NCBI RefSeq assembly: GCF_002975175.1
Contig: NZ_PCNZ01000018.1
Location: 44,407 to 108,406 of the forward strand
DNA length: 64,000 nucleotides
Reading direction: 5' to 3'
Source of the DNA: Bacillus sp. MYb209
GTDB taxonomy: Bacteria; Bacillota; Bacilli; Bacillales; Bacillaceae_G
Position 1 is the first letter of the stretch. Each line of letters opens with the position of its first letter. Of this stretch, positions 25,256-34,276 are shown piece after piece. The translations under genes were made by a program, and so were the position numbers. The notes under the pieces are model-generated. The model did not search any database, was not told where the DNA came from, and worked only from the letters and a program-made list of their open reading frames with translations.

Positions 25256-26275
25256 TTATATTTTGCGATGTTTCTTTAAAGCAAATACATTTCCTACTGC
25301 AAATAATAGTGAAAAAAGAAGTAAAACAGTAAGATCTAAAGCAATTTCTGCAAACCCTTGATTCCGAATCATTACTTGCCTCATAGCGTCGGCACCATAT
25401 GTGAGTGGAAATAATTTACCTAACATTTGTAACCATGTATTCATGGATTCCATTGGAAACAACCCAGAAAAGAAGACTTGTGGCACGATAACAAGCGGTA
25501 TAAACTGAATCATTTGAAATTCATTATTTGCGTATGCCGATAAAAATGTGCCTAATGTTAGTGCAGTTAAAGAAAGCATACATGTAATAAGTAGCGTTAG
25601 CCATATTGAGCCAGCTACATATAAATCTAAAATATAAACTGAAAAACTTACAATTATAATAGATTGTATAAATGCAAAGATTCCAAAACCAATAATATAT
25701 CCTACAACTATTTCCCATCTTCTCACTGGTGTGGACAATAATCTCTCTAATGTACCACTTAAACGTTCTCTTACGAAAGAAACTCCGGACAATATAAATA
25801 CAAAGAAAAATGTAAAGAAACCAATTAATACGGGACCAAGCCCATCGAACATCGTAATGTCTTTAGAGCCATGTAAATAATCCACTTCAGGCTTCATCAT
25901 TGATACATCATTCTTCTCTGTACTCTTTTGCAATACTTGAAGTACCGCACGATTTTTTGATGAATCACTGCCTTCTAATAGAAGATTCATTTTTCCATTC
26001 TCTAAATGAATTACTGCATCTACCTTTTGTTTTTCTAACTCCGAAATTGCTTTGTCTTTACTATATTCGTAAATTGACACTTCTTGATTTTTCATTACTT
26101 TTACTATAGGAGCAGGCACATCGACTACAGCAATATGCGGTATATAGTCTTTTTGTGTAAATACTAGCGACAATAACCAAAGTAATAACATTGGTGCCCC
26201 AAACATCATTGCTAAAGAACGCTTATCTCGAAAAAATTGACGAATGATACGAATGACTACACCATTAACTCTCAT
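25256..26275 (-). CDS. ABC-2 type exporter permease
   Basis: A 339-residue membrane protein with one N-terminal span (about 25-40), a large external region of about 130 residues, and five C-terminal spans, including the ABC-2 signature region 'RERLSGTLERLLSTPVRRWE'. It should form a drug or lipid exporter with the ATPase encoded upstream; its ATG overlaps the ATPase stop by 4 bp. Confidence 0.83.
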   Translation of the reverse strand: MRVNGVVIRIIRQFFRDKRSLAMMFGAPMLLLWLLSLVFTQKDYIPHIAVVDVPAPIVKVMKNQEVSIYEYSKDKAISELEKQKVDAVIHLENGKMNLLLEGSDSSKNRAVLQVLQKSTEKNDVSMMKPEVDYLHGSKDITMFDGLGPVLIGFFTFFFVFILSGVSFVRERLSGTLERLLSTPVRRWEIVVGYIIGFGIFAFIQSIIIVSFSVYILDLYVAGSIWLTLLITCMLSLTALTLGTFLSAYANNEFQMIQFIPLVIVPQVFFSGLFPMESMNTWLQMLGKLFPLTYGADAMRQVMIRNQGFAEIALDLTVLLLFSLLFAVGNVFALKKHRKI

Positions 26276-26997
26276 GATTCAATCACTCCTTCTAACATAA
26301 AGACATCTTCAATTCGTCCAGAAGATGTTTGTTTTTTCAATTCCTCCGGTGTGCCCATCGCAACCAAATTCCCTTCTCTAATTAGCCCTAGACGTTCGCA
26401 AAACTCAGCTTCATCCATAATGTGCGTTGTTACAATAATAGTTGTTCCTTTCTTTTTAAGGTCATAAAACTTCTCCCAAATCGATTTTCGAAGTAGAGGA
26501 TCTATCCCAACTGTTGGCTCATCTAAAATTAATATTTCTGGTTCATGAAGGAGTGCTATCGCCAATGATAAACGTTTTTTCATTCCACCTGAAAAATGCT
26601 GTACTTGCTTTTTCATATGCACTGATAATTGTACAAGTTCAAAAGCTTCTTCGATTCTCTCTTTCTTACGCTTACCTTTTAACCCATACATCGTTGCAAT
26701 AAAATCTGCATTTTCATATGCTGATAGTTCTTCGTATAATGCATCAGCCTGAGCCATATAACCAATTCTTTTCATTTCATTTAAATTAGGCATGTTTGTA
26801 TTAAAAACAATGACATCCCCTGTAGTTGACTCATTAATACCTGCAATCATTTTAATGAGTGTTGTTTTCCCTGATCCGGAAGGTCCAACCAAGCCAAAAA
26901 TTTCTGCTTTTTCTACTTGCATTGAAAGGTTATGCAAAACTTCTTTTTTCCCAAAACTTTTTGATACATCTCGTAAAATAATTGAAGGTTGTTGCAC
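26272..26997 (-). CDS. ABC exporter ATP-binding protein
   Basis: A 241-residue ABC ATPase of the drug-export type. It has Walker A 'GPSGSGKTT', Q-loop 'GYMAQADALYEELSA', signature 'FSGGMKKRLSLA', Walker B 'ILILDEPTVGID' and H-loop 'TTHIMDEAE'. GTG start with GGGGG 7 nt upstream. It is the first gene of a four-gene operon (ATPase, permease, TetR, YbgA-type). Confidence 0.87.
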   Translation of the reverse strand: MQQPSIILRDVSKSFGKKEVLHNLSMQVEKAEIFGLVGPSGSGKTTLIKMIAGINESTTGDVIVFNTNMPNLNEMKRIGYMAQADALYEELSAYENADFIATMYGLKGKRKKERIEEAFELVQLSVHMKKQVQHFSGGMKKRLSLAIALLHEPEILILDEPTVGIDPLLRKSIWEKFYDLKKKGTTIIVTTHIMDEAEFCERLGLIREGNLVAMGTPEELKKQTSSGRIEDVFMLEGVIES

Positions 26998-27023
26998 TAA
27001 AAATCCCCCTTTTCTTTAAAATG

Positions 27024-27037
27024 AGTGAGTACTCACT
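27024..27037. promoter_or_regulatory. TetR-type operator palindrome
   Basis: AGTGAGTACTCACT is a perfect 14-bp palindrome, 27 bp before the ATPase start and the only such site by the operon. GTGAGT/ACTCAC half-sites are typical for TetR-family repressors. Confidence 0.6.
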
Positions 27038-27105
27038 TTTATTTTACTCTCGAGTTATTATATGTCAAACAATACTAATAAATATTTTTTCTGTTACTTA
27101 TTAAA

Positions 27106-27164
27106 ACAATGAAACAGAGTCGACATTAGAATATCTTTTCTTAAAGTCGACTCTGTTTCATTGT
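27106..27164 (-). terminator. Long-stem terminator after the 83-residue gene
   Basis: Arms 27106-27124 and 27146-27164 give a perfect 19-bp stem with a 21-nt loop. It lies 17 bp beyond the stop at 27182. Confidence 0.65.
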
Positions 27165-27181
27165 AAATTATTCGATTTTTG

Positions 27182-27433
27182 TTATGTTTTTAAATTTAAA
27201 TACCTTCTAATTCTAGCAACATCTAAAGAATATTCGATAACTATTTGCTGTATTGGTAATATAACCGTTTCCGGATATAAATGTGCATATTGTAACGTTT
27301 CTGCATACTTTTCTAACCGTTTTTCTAAATACTTTACAATTTGCTCAGGATGACTTACTAATAAAGACGTACTATAATAATGAATTTGCTCCTCGATCGC
27401 CGTATATTCTTCAATTTCAAATTCTTTATGCAT
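27182..27433 (-). CDS. 83-residue hypothetical protein
   Basis: A small soluble, mostly helical, acidic protein with no recognised domain ('IEEQIHYYSTSLLVSHPEQI'). ATG with GGGGTG upstream and a terminator downstream make it a likely real gene. Function unknown. Confidence 0.6.
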   Translation of the reverse strand: MHKEFEIEEYTAIEEQIHYYSTSLLVSHPEQIVKYLEKRLEKYAETLQYAHLYPETVILPIQQIVIEYSLDVARIRRYLNLKT

Positions 27434-27648
27434 TTGTACACCCCTTTATATTGTTAATATCGTTTAATAATAACTATTTTAACTCGACTAATTTTTAATT
27501 TTTTGATTATTTAAACTATAACAAAATCAATAGGTCAAATTTTGTTACTTTATGTAACGTTGAAAAATTTTAACAAAATTGTAATAGAAACTTGTACTGA
27601 AGAAAAACTCCCTTTAAATTATTCCCCTGAACAAAAAAGCCGTACAGA

Positions 27649-28491
27649 TTAATTTAACTGCACGACTACAATCTCAGGTCTATTAAAAACTCTTTGCGGA
27701 ATGATACTATTGCCTAATCCTCTACTAACTATCATAGACGTATTTTGTTTTTCATATAAACCCGCTGTATATTTTGGCAGTATTCCTTGACTAGGAGCAA
27801 CTAATCCCCCGATAAAAGGTAACCGAACTTGTCCCCCATGTGCATGACCCGATAAAACTAAATCTACTTGCTCGTCAGCATACTCTTCTAAAAATTCAGG
27901 CCTATGAGATAGCAATACCTTATATCCATCTGATTGCGTTTTATCCTTTGCTTTTTCAATTTCAGCTTTTATAATACTTCCTTCGTCACGGTTTTCATTA
28001 GTAAAATCAGGATCATCAATACCTAGTAAGTATATTTCTTGCTCACCTTTTTGAATACTTGCATGCTCATTTCTTAAAACAGTAACATTGTATTTCTTCA
28101 ATTTTTTCTCCAAACTGTTATATTTCCCTGACCACTGCTCATGATTCCCTGTCACAAAATATACTGGATACTCCGTCACAAGTTCTCGTATTACTTGCAA
28201 ACTAATTTCTGCATCATATGATTTACTGTCAATTAAATCACCGGTAATAACAATGATATCAGGATTCAAGTTTTTTACTTTTTTAATTAAAACGTCTTGA
28301 TTTTTACCAAATTTTTTATTATGTAGATCTGAAAGTTGAAGGATTTTAAACCCTTTAAAAGAGGAAGGGATTTTACTAGATGTTATATTAATTTCACTTA
28401 CACTTATTAAATTGTTCTGCAAATATGAAAATATACTAATACCAACTATTGTACTAATAATCAAAATGAATCTATTAATATTTTTTTTCAT
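27649..28491 (-). CDS. Membrane-anchored metallophosphoesterase (YkuE/YaeI-like)
   Basis: A 280-residue protein with an N-terminal membrane anchor (residues 7-26) and the calcineurin-like metal motifs: 'QLSDLHNKKFG', 'VITGDLIDS', 'VTGNHEQWS', 'LLSHRPE' and 'LSGHAHGGQVRLP'. Related enzymes hydrolyse lipid or phosphodiester bonds at the membrane surface. It is monocistronic, with AGGAG before the ATG. Confidence 0.82.
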   Translation of the reverse strand: MKKNINRFILIISTIVGISIFSYLQNNLISVSEINITSSKIPSSFKGFKILQLSDLHNKKFGKNQDVLIKKVKNLNPDIIVITGDLIDSKSYDAEISLQVIRELVTEYPVYFVTGNHEQWSGKYNSLEKKLKKYNVTVLRNEHASIQKGEQEIYLLGIDDPDFTNENRDEGSIIKAEIEKAKDKTQSDGYKVLLSHRPEFLEEYADEQVDLVLSGHAHGGQVRLPFIGGLVAPSQGILPKYTAGLYEKQNTSMIVSRGLGNSIIPQRVFNRPEIVVVQLN

Positions 28492-28666
28492 AGTTTCTCC
28501 TTTTTATTTTCATAAAACACTTATATATTTGAACTAAATTATATTATACTTTTTTGAAATTGTTTATGTTAATAAAATAATTCAGTACATGAAATTTTCA
28601 TTCCGGATACGTAATATATGTTCGTTATATTCTTACTTTTATCCTTTTAATTATAATTATACAAAA

Positions 28667-28701
28667 AAAACGATTCTTTTCACACGAAAAAGAATCGTTT
28701 T
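28667..28701 (-). terminator. Terminator after bla1
   Basis: AAAACGATTCTTTT (28667-28680) pairs with AAAAGAATCGTTTT (28688-28701); a T-run follows on the minus strand. Confidence 0.8.
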
Positions 28702-28756
28702 CTAATTTTATACTTTTAATAACATTAGATAAAGAAATGAAAAAACTGAAAGATTA

Positions 28757-29683
28757 TCACTTAAGAGCATTAACTATAACTTCAGCAGCCTCTGCAATTA
28801 GTTGATTATCATAGGTAGCCTCTTTCTCATCTTTACTGGATAAAATTGCGATGATAATGGGTGCTCTATTAGGCGGCCAAACGATAGCAATATCATTTCG
28901 TGTCCCATAACTTCCAGCTCCAGATTTATCTCCAACTTCCCAGTCAGTTGGTACGCCTGCACGAATAAGTTTGTCTCCAGTAGCATTTCCTTTCATCCAC
29001 TCTGTAAGAATTTTACGTTTATCAGCTGGAAGCGCATTTCCTACCGTAAAAGCCTTAAGATTCGTAGCAATTGCTTTTGCTGTACTAGTGTCACGAATGT
29101 CTCCTGGAATAGCCTCGTTTAACTCTGTCTCAAAGCGATCAGCCATAGTAACCCGATCACCCATCTGTCTAAGCGCTTTTTCATATCCCTTGGGTCCGCC
29201 TATTTTATTAAATAAAATGTTCCCTGCAGTATTATCACTGGAACGAACAGCAGCCTCAGCAATTTCTCCTAGTGCCATTCCGGTATCTACATGTTTCTCT
29301 GTAACAGGTGAATATTCCACTAAGTCGTCTTTCGTATAAGTGATAACTTCATTTAATTTCTCAATTGAGTTTTGCTGTAGCAATACTCCTGCCGCTAATG
29401 CCTTGTAGGTTGATGCAAAGGCAAATCTTTCGTTAGGTCGATAAGCAATTGTTCGATTTGTACCAGTATCAATAGCATACACACCTAATCGAGCATCAAA
29501 TTTTTTCTCAAGTTGAGAGAATTCTTTATACGTCGCATGATTTTTATGTTTAACTGGTTCGGTCTTTTCTTTCGCTTCAACTTGCAATGCCCCTCCTGCA
29601 AAAGCTTCTAGGCTTGTAAGACTTAAACCTAATATACCAACGCATATTCCTATTTTTAGCATCCTCTTGTTGTTCAAAATCAT
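28757..29683 (-). CDS. bla1: Class A beta-lactamase, Bla1-type penicillinase
   Basis: A 308-residue secreted class A beta-lactamase matching the known Bla1/BcI of the B. cereus group in its signal peptide ('GICVGILGLS') and mature region. Catalytic residues are visible: S91-T-Y-K94 ('FASTYKAL'), S149-D-N151, the general-base Glu at 185 in 'FETELNEAIPG', and K253-S-G255. It hydrolyses penicillins outside the cell. I use ATG 29683, 7 nt after AAAGG; the open frame extends 40 codons further upstream into the promoter. An ECF-type promoter at 29776-29801 gives a leader of about 80 nt, which suggests control by SigP. Confidence 0.93.
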   Translation of the reverse strand: MILNNKRMLKIGICVGILGLSLTSLEAFAGGALQVEAKEKTEPVKHKNHATYKEFSQLEKKFDARLGVYAIDTGTNRTIAYRPNERFAFASTYKALAAGVLLQQNSIEKLNEVITYTKDDLVEYSPVTEKHVDTGMALGEIAEAAVRSSDNTAGNILFNKIGGPKGYEKALRQMGDRVTMADRFETELNEAIPGDIRDTSTAKAIATNLKAFTVGNALPADKRKILTEWMKGNATGDKLIRAGVPTDWEVGDKSGAGSYGTRNDIAIVWPPNRAPIIIAILSSKDEKEATYDNQLIAEAAEVIVNALK

Positions 29684-29775
29684 CATTCCTTTCAAACTTT
29701 CAATACTGAAAACAAGTAGTAAATTCAATACACTGTATCCTATTTGAACACCTGTTTTTATACGTACACATATTA

Positions 29776-29801
29776 GACCATCTAAGAAACAAGTTTGTTC
29801 C
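29776..29801 (-). promoter_or_regulatory. ECF (SigP-type) promoter of bla1
   Basis: Minus strand: -35 GGAAC at 29797-29801, 17 nt, -10 GGTCTAAT (GGTC at 29776-29779). Spacing and the surrounding TGGAACAA match four other sites in the window. The -10 has G in place of the T of TGTC. Confidence 0.7.
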
Positions 29802-29844
29802 ATAAATTTAAAACCTTTTTAACTAGTAGCCAAGATATTAACAA

Positions 29845-29885
29845 AAATAAGAGATAGCAACTATGATAGCTGCTATCTCTTATTT
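29845..29885 (-). terminator. Terminator after PBP gene
   Basis: Arms 29845-29859 and 29871-29885 form a perfect 15-bp stem; the minus strand continues TTGTTAAT. The bla1 promoter begins 44 bp further on. Confidence 0.75.
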
Positions 29886-29965
29886 CAAATCTTCCTTTTT
29901 CTTTAACTTATAAAGGCTTTTATATAAACAGGGTTTCTTCCCCTGAGAAAAGTGCACAAATTTTA

Positions 29966-32101
29966 CTAATTTTGATTCGAACTATCTGTACTAGCAGCTT
30001 CACCATGTATACGTTGCTTTTTTAAATCAAAGTATACATCTAAAATTTCCTTTCCAATTATAGAATTAATTCCATTTTTATCATCATGAAGCCATGGGAC
30101 TACTACAGAAAATGCTACTTCTGGATTATCATATGGAGCATATCCAACTAATGTTAAGTTGTAACATTCCATACGTTCTCCTTTTGCATTTCTACCAATT
30201 GGATCATCTCCACCATATACAGTTTGAGCTGTCCCTGTCTTTCCTGCTGGTTTATATGGAGCATTTTTGAAATACTTCACGCCAGTTCCATCACCTTCTT
30301 GGAATACCCATCTAAAGCCTTCTTTTATCCGATCAATATGTTCTTTCTTCATATCAACTCGATTTAATACGACAGGCTCTATAGAGCGTATAACTTTACC
30401 GACCTCTTCTTCTTTTATTGATTGCTCTCGTATTTCTTGTACAATTTGGGGTTGCATTCTATATACACCATTTGCAATAGTTGAAATATATTGTGCCAAT
30501 TGCAATGGTGTATACGTATCATACTGACCGATAGAAAAATCTAATAAAAACCCAGGTTGACTATCTACTTTTCTCGTTTGTCCAGTTATTTCATTCGGTA
30601 AATCAATACCTGTTGGGACACCTAAACCAAATTGTTTAAAATAATAGCGCATCGTATCAAATGCTTCTTGTTTAATATCCAACGAACCATTTGGTACGTA
30701 ATTAACTCCCGCAATTTTTAAAGCTGTCTGGAACATGTATACATTCGAAGATACTTGTAAAGCTCTTAAATCATTAATATTACCAAATCCGGATACATTC
30801 CATGATTTCTTGGCTTGTGTACCTTTAAATTTAATCGGTGCATCATAAAATTGATCTCCTGGCTGTATTGCCCCTGTCTCATATCCAGTTAATATCGTTG
30901 CGCCTTTTACAGCTGACCCTAGCTCATACGAAGTTGTCATGTTACCTAATGCCAAATCCTCAATCTCTATTTTCCCTTCTTTTTCTACAATCTTTTTGCC
31001 TGCCATAGATAAAATCTGTCCGTTATTTGGATTTGTCATGACGACAAACGCTCGGTCCAACAGTGGCTCTGAACTCTTAAAAGCTCTCAAATTTTTCTCT
31101 ATACTTTCTTCCACTTTCTTTTGTAATTCCATATCAATCGTTAATGTTAAACTATTACCACTTTTTCCTTTAGAGATTATTTCTGTGTTTATAATGTTTC
31201 CTGTTTTATCAGTAATGTTTTTCACTTCTTCTTTTGTACCGTGTAATACATCTTCATATCGTTGTTCAATATAACTTTTTCCTACACGATCATTACGGTT
31301 ATATCCACGTACCAAATAAGAATCTAAGTTTTCTTTCGGTAATCCTTCTTCACTACTTGTAATATTACCTAACACGGAACGAAATAAATTACCATTTACA
31401 TAATTACGTTCCCAATCAACTGTTGCATCTACTCCTGGAAACTCCGCAAGGTTTTCACTTATCCGCGCATATTCTTGATCTGTCACATCTTTTTTAATAA
31501 TTTGTGGTGTTAGTTGATAACCTGAACTCATTTTACTTTTAATAGCTAACACCTTTAAATCTTGTGCTGTTAATTCTGCCAATTCTACTTCTGTAACGCG
31601 ACTTCGTCTTAAGTCTTGAATTTTTTTGTCTAGTTCTTTTCCCTCTATTCCCTTTTCTTTAAACTTTCCTATGTCTTTTTTAGTAATCTTTGATTCCGCA
31701 CGTTTCGTATTCAATTGCATCCAGAAATCTTTTTTATCGATATCGGTTAACTTATTTATATCTTGTTCGGGCATTTCAAGTACTTTCGCCAATCCTTTTG
31801 CTGTTTTTAATATATCTTCACTCGTAATCCCCTTCACCCTTGTATACGTAATTGTGCGAAGAGATTTATTATTAACGACCGTTTTTCCTTCTCGATCTAG
31901 AATTTGTCCACGTGGAACTGGTATACTAGTTGTTTCATTTTGACTGTTTTCCACTTGGTTCTTATAAGCCTCTCCCTCAACGATTTGTACTTTTCCTAGC
32001 TGCATAATAATAGCTGAGAATAGTACAAATATGCAAAGGAACATTATATTTAATCGAATAGATATATATGTCTTCTGCTTCTTTTCTTTTTGTTTTTTCA
32101 T
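29966..32101 (-). CDS. Class B penicillin-binding protein (PbpA/PbpH-like)
   Basis: A 711-residue class B PBP: one N-terminal span (about 16-36), a dimerisation domain starting at 'PVPRGQILDREG', and a transpeptidase domain with S396-A-V-K399, S451-S-N453 and K621-T-G623. It cross-links peptidoglycan outside the membrane and is built like the rod-shape transpeptidases PbpA/PbpH. It ends with a Ser/Asn-rich tail. An ECF-type promoter lies at 32419-32444, giving an unusually long leader of about 300 nt. It may be a beta-lactam-tolerant PBP induced by the SigP pathway; tolerance is inference. Confidence 0.85.
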   Translation of the reverse strand: MKKQKEKKQKTYISIRLNIMFLCIFVLFSAIIMQLGKVQIVEGEAYKNQVENSQNETTSIPVPRGQILDREGKTVVNNKSLRTITYTRVKGITSEDILKTAKGLAKVLEMPEQDINKLTDIDKKDFWMQLNTKRAESKITKKDIGKFKEKGIEGKELDKKIQDLRRSRVTEVELAELTAQDLKVLAIKSKMSSGYQLTPQIIKKDVTDQEYARISENLAEFPGVDATVDWERNYVNGNLFRSVLGNITSSEEGLPKENLDSYLVRGYNRNDRVGKSYIEQRYEDVLHGTKEEVKNITDKTGNIINTEIISKGKSGNSLTLTIDMELQKKVEESIEKNLRAFKSSEPLLDRAFVVMTNPNNGQILSMAGKKIVEKEGKIEIEDLALGNMTTSYELGSAVKGATILTGYETGAIQPGDQFYDAPIKFKGTQAKKSWNVSGFGNINDLRALQVSSNVYMFQTALKIAGVNYVPNGSLDIKQEAFDTMRYYFKQFGLGVPTGIDLPNEITGQTRKVDSQPGFLLDFSIGQYDTYTPLQLAQYISTIANGVYRMQPQIVQEIREQSIKEEEVGKVIRSIEPVVLNRVDMKKEHIDRIKEGFRWVFQEGDGTGVKYFKNAPYKPAGKTGTAQTVYGGDDPIGRNAKGERMECYNLTLVGYAPYDNPEVAFSVVVPWLHDDKNGINSIIGKEILDVYFDLKKQRIHGEAASTDSSNQN

Positions 32102-32418
32102 AAATCCTCCATATAATTCTTCCGGAACTCCTCACTAATACTTAGTAAATAAATATACTAAATACGTTCCCTATATATTAGAAACCACCATTCAGTTATA
32201 AATAGTGTCTTATCTTTTTTTCTAAATCCTTGTAAGCTTCAATTTCTTTTGGTTTAGCCGCGTAATTGATAAATCTCCCTTCCTGTTTTTCTCTCTATTT
32301 TTTTGTCGCTTGCATTAGAAATGCTAAACTGTATAATGACTCATATTAAACTTACACATAGACTTGCTAGTAACTTTTCATACTGATTATTCCTTTCTTC
32401 ATGCTGTAATACTTAATA
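32102..32418 (-). other. Long leader of PBP gene with a coding-like remnant
   Basis: Between the ECF-type promoter and the PBP ATG lie about 310 nt. On the minus strand a short frame ends at TAA 32196-32198 with 'KPKEIEAYKDLEKKIRHYL', preceded by a TAG and without a start; it looks like the tail of a lost gene. Apart from the promoter, nothing else was recognised. Confidence 0.4.
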
Positions 32419-32444
32419 GACAACCTAAGTAATAAAGTTGTTCC
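32419..32444 (-). promoter_or_regulatory. ECF (SigP-type) promoter before PBP gene
   Basis: Minus strand: GGAAC at 32440-32444, 17 nt, TGTCTATT (TGTC at 32419-32422). The spacer TTACTTAGG-like block is shared with the sites at 43710 and 50465. Confidence 0.7.
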
Positions 32445-32503
32445 ACATTTACAAAAAAAATAATTAACTATAAGATGAAATAGGCTACATAAGGGAGGGC
32501 TAT

Positions 32504-34264
32504 ATGTTACATACAAAAAGATGGAGATTTTTTGCGGTTCTTTCTATTGTAGGTTTGATTTTACTAATTTTATTAAAAATCAACTTCATTTCAATTACTA
32601 TCGCAACTTCTTCAGCTGAAAGAGGAAAAATTTTTGATCAAAATGGTGTAATACTAGCTACAAATAAGAAAGTTAAGTCTCTATATTGCACTTCTAATGA
32701 TGAAAAGCTATCGAATCAAGATACATCAAACACATTAGCTTTTTTCAATCAATTTTCAAGCGAGTTTCAACATGACATTTCTGCAGAGGACATAAAATCG
32801 CAATTACAACAATCTTGTAAAAAGCAGACTATGAATGATATACCGTTATACTCTGACATAAATGAGAATGAACTTACATTCATAAACAAGAACAAACCCA
32901 ATCATGTAATAATCAAAGATGAATTAATTCGATATTATCCCAAACATGAAATTGGTTCACAGCTAATTGGGTATGTAGAAAATGACCTTAATTCTAAGTA
33001 TGGACCTGTTGGAAAAAGTGGGATTGAGCTTCAATATGAAAATGATTTAAAAGGAAAATCAGGAAAAACTCTGATTTTTAAAATGAATAATAAAAAGTTC
33101 TTATGGAGCATTCAAAAAGTACAAAAAGGAAAAGATGTCCAGCTAGCTTTAGACTCTAAGTTGCAGCAAAAAACAGAGGAAGCATTAAGATCTCAAATTA
33201 AGAAAATACGTGATGCTAACGCTGGTTATGCTGTAGTGACCGATGTAAAAACTGGTGCAATTTTAACTATGGCCAACTCAGCAGTTTTTGATCCAAATAC
33301 ATTACATACACATGTATCATCTAAAAAAGAAAACATCAAATCATTGTCGCAAAATAAAGCAATTCAAAAATTAAAGTATGGTGAATCTTATGTAAATATG
33401 GCCTCTACTATAAAGCCACTTACTATTTTAATTGGATTAAACGAAAAGCTTTTTCAACCTGAAGATACTTATTTAGATAAAGGTACTTTTCAGTATGATA
33501 ATCAAAATAACATTACTAATGCACCTGGAACGCCAACAGGTGAAATTACACCCAGCCAGGCTATCATTAATTCATCTAATACATTTATGACAGCAAAAGT
33601 AGCTCTACCCTTATTCAACCAAAATAATGGGAATATAGAAAAAGTAGCAAATATATGGACAGATTATTTAAAGCAATTCGGTCTTCGCTCTAAAACGGGT
33701 ATTGATTTACCCTTTGAAGAAGACGGACAATATGAATTCCATCCATCTAATAAGTTTGAAAATGGGATCTCCGCTTTATTAAATGCCTCTTGGGGAGGAA
33801 ATGAAGTGCATACTCCTCTTCAACTCGCTCAATATGCAGCAACTTTGGCAAGTAAAGGTGATAAATATAAGCCTCAAATCGTAAGTGCTATAATTGGTCG
33901 AGACGGTAAGGAAACAAAAAAGTTTAAACCAATTTTAGAAAGTTCAAATCGTTATCCCATGAAATTTTGGAGTGTCATGCAAGGTGGGATGAGTCAAAAT
34001 ATACAGGAGATTAAAAACTTGCCCTTTGATGTCGCAGGTAAAACGGGTATAACAGGTTCTCCGAATGAGCAAGAAAGAGTGATAAATCATTCTCTTTTCA
34101 TTGCATATGCTCCTACCGAAGATCCACAAATTGCTATTTCTGTCGTTATTCCTGGTAACAATTCAGAAAAAAATATTGCCGCTCTCGTTACATCAGAAAT
34201 TTTAGAGTCCTGGAATACTCTTCAAAAAGAAAATAAAAACAAAGAGGAAAGTTCATTAAAGTGA
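32504..34264 (+). CDS. Class B penicillin-binding protein next to rsiP-sigP
   Basis: A 586-residue class B PBP with one N-terminal span (about 10-28), 'AERGKIFDQNGVILATN' opening the dimerisation region, and active-site motifs S301-T-I-K304, S357-S-N359 and K513-T-G515. It is shorter and more divergent than the neighbouring PBP. It converges on the rsiP-sigP pair with a shared terminator. Established work in B. thuringiensis describes a PBP (PbpP) needed to sense beta-lactams for SigP activation. This gene is a candidate by position, but I cannot confirm the identity. RBS GGGAGGG. Confidence 0.8.
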   Translation: MLHTKRWRFFAVLSIVGLILLILLKINFISITIATSSAERGKIFDQNGVILATNKKVKSLYCTSNDEKLSNQDTSNTLAFFNQFSSEFQHDISAEDIKSQLQQSCKKQTMNDIPLYSDINENELTFINKNKPNHVIIKDELIRYYPKHEIGSQLIGYVENDLNSKYGPVGKSGIELQYENDLKGKSGKTLIFKMNNKKFLWSIQKVQKGKDVQLALDSKLQQKTEEALRSQIKKIRDANAGYAVVTDVKTGAILTMANSAVFDPNTLHTHVSSKKENIKSLSQNKAIQKLKYGESYVNMASTIKPLTILIGLNEKLFQPEDTYLDKGTFQYDNQNNITNAPGTPTGEITPSQAIINSSNTFMTAKVALPLFNQNNGNIEKVANIWTDYLKQFGLRSKTGIDLPFEEDGQYEFHPSNKFENGISALLNASWGGNEVHTPLQLAQYAATLASKGDKYKPQIVSAIIGRDGKETKKFKPILESSNRYPMKFWSVMQGGMSQNIQEIKNLPFDVAGKTGITGSPNEQERVINHSLFIAYAPTEDPQIAISVVIPGNNSEKNIAALVTSEILESWNTLQKENKNKEESSLK

Positions 34265-34276
34265 ACCTTCCTCTTT
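34241..34276. terminator. Shared convergent terminator
   Basis: AAAGAGGAAAGTTCA (34241-34255) pairs with TGAACCTTCCTCTTT (34262-34276) with one mismatch. It overlaps the ends of both the PBP and the anti-sigma gene. Confidence 0.75.

Noticed and set aside
29684-29803. 40-codon N-terminal extension of the beta-lactamase
   Set aside because: It crosses the promoter and lacks a ribosome site. The signal peptide begins at 29683.
32411-32460. BlaI/MecI-type operator as explanation of the repeated motif before bla and PBP genes
   Set aside because: No TACA-N-TGTA palindrome is shared by the five sites. The constant GGAAC-17-TGTC spacing fits an ECF sigma promoter, and an ECF sigma gene is present.
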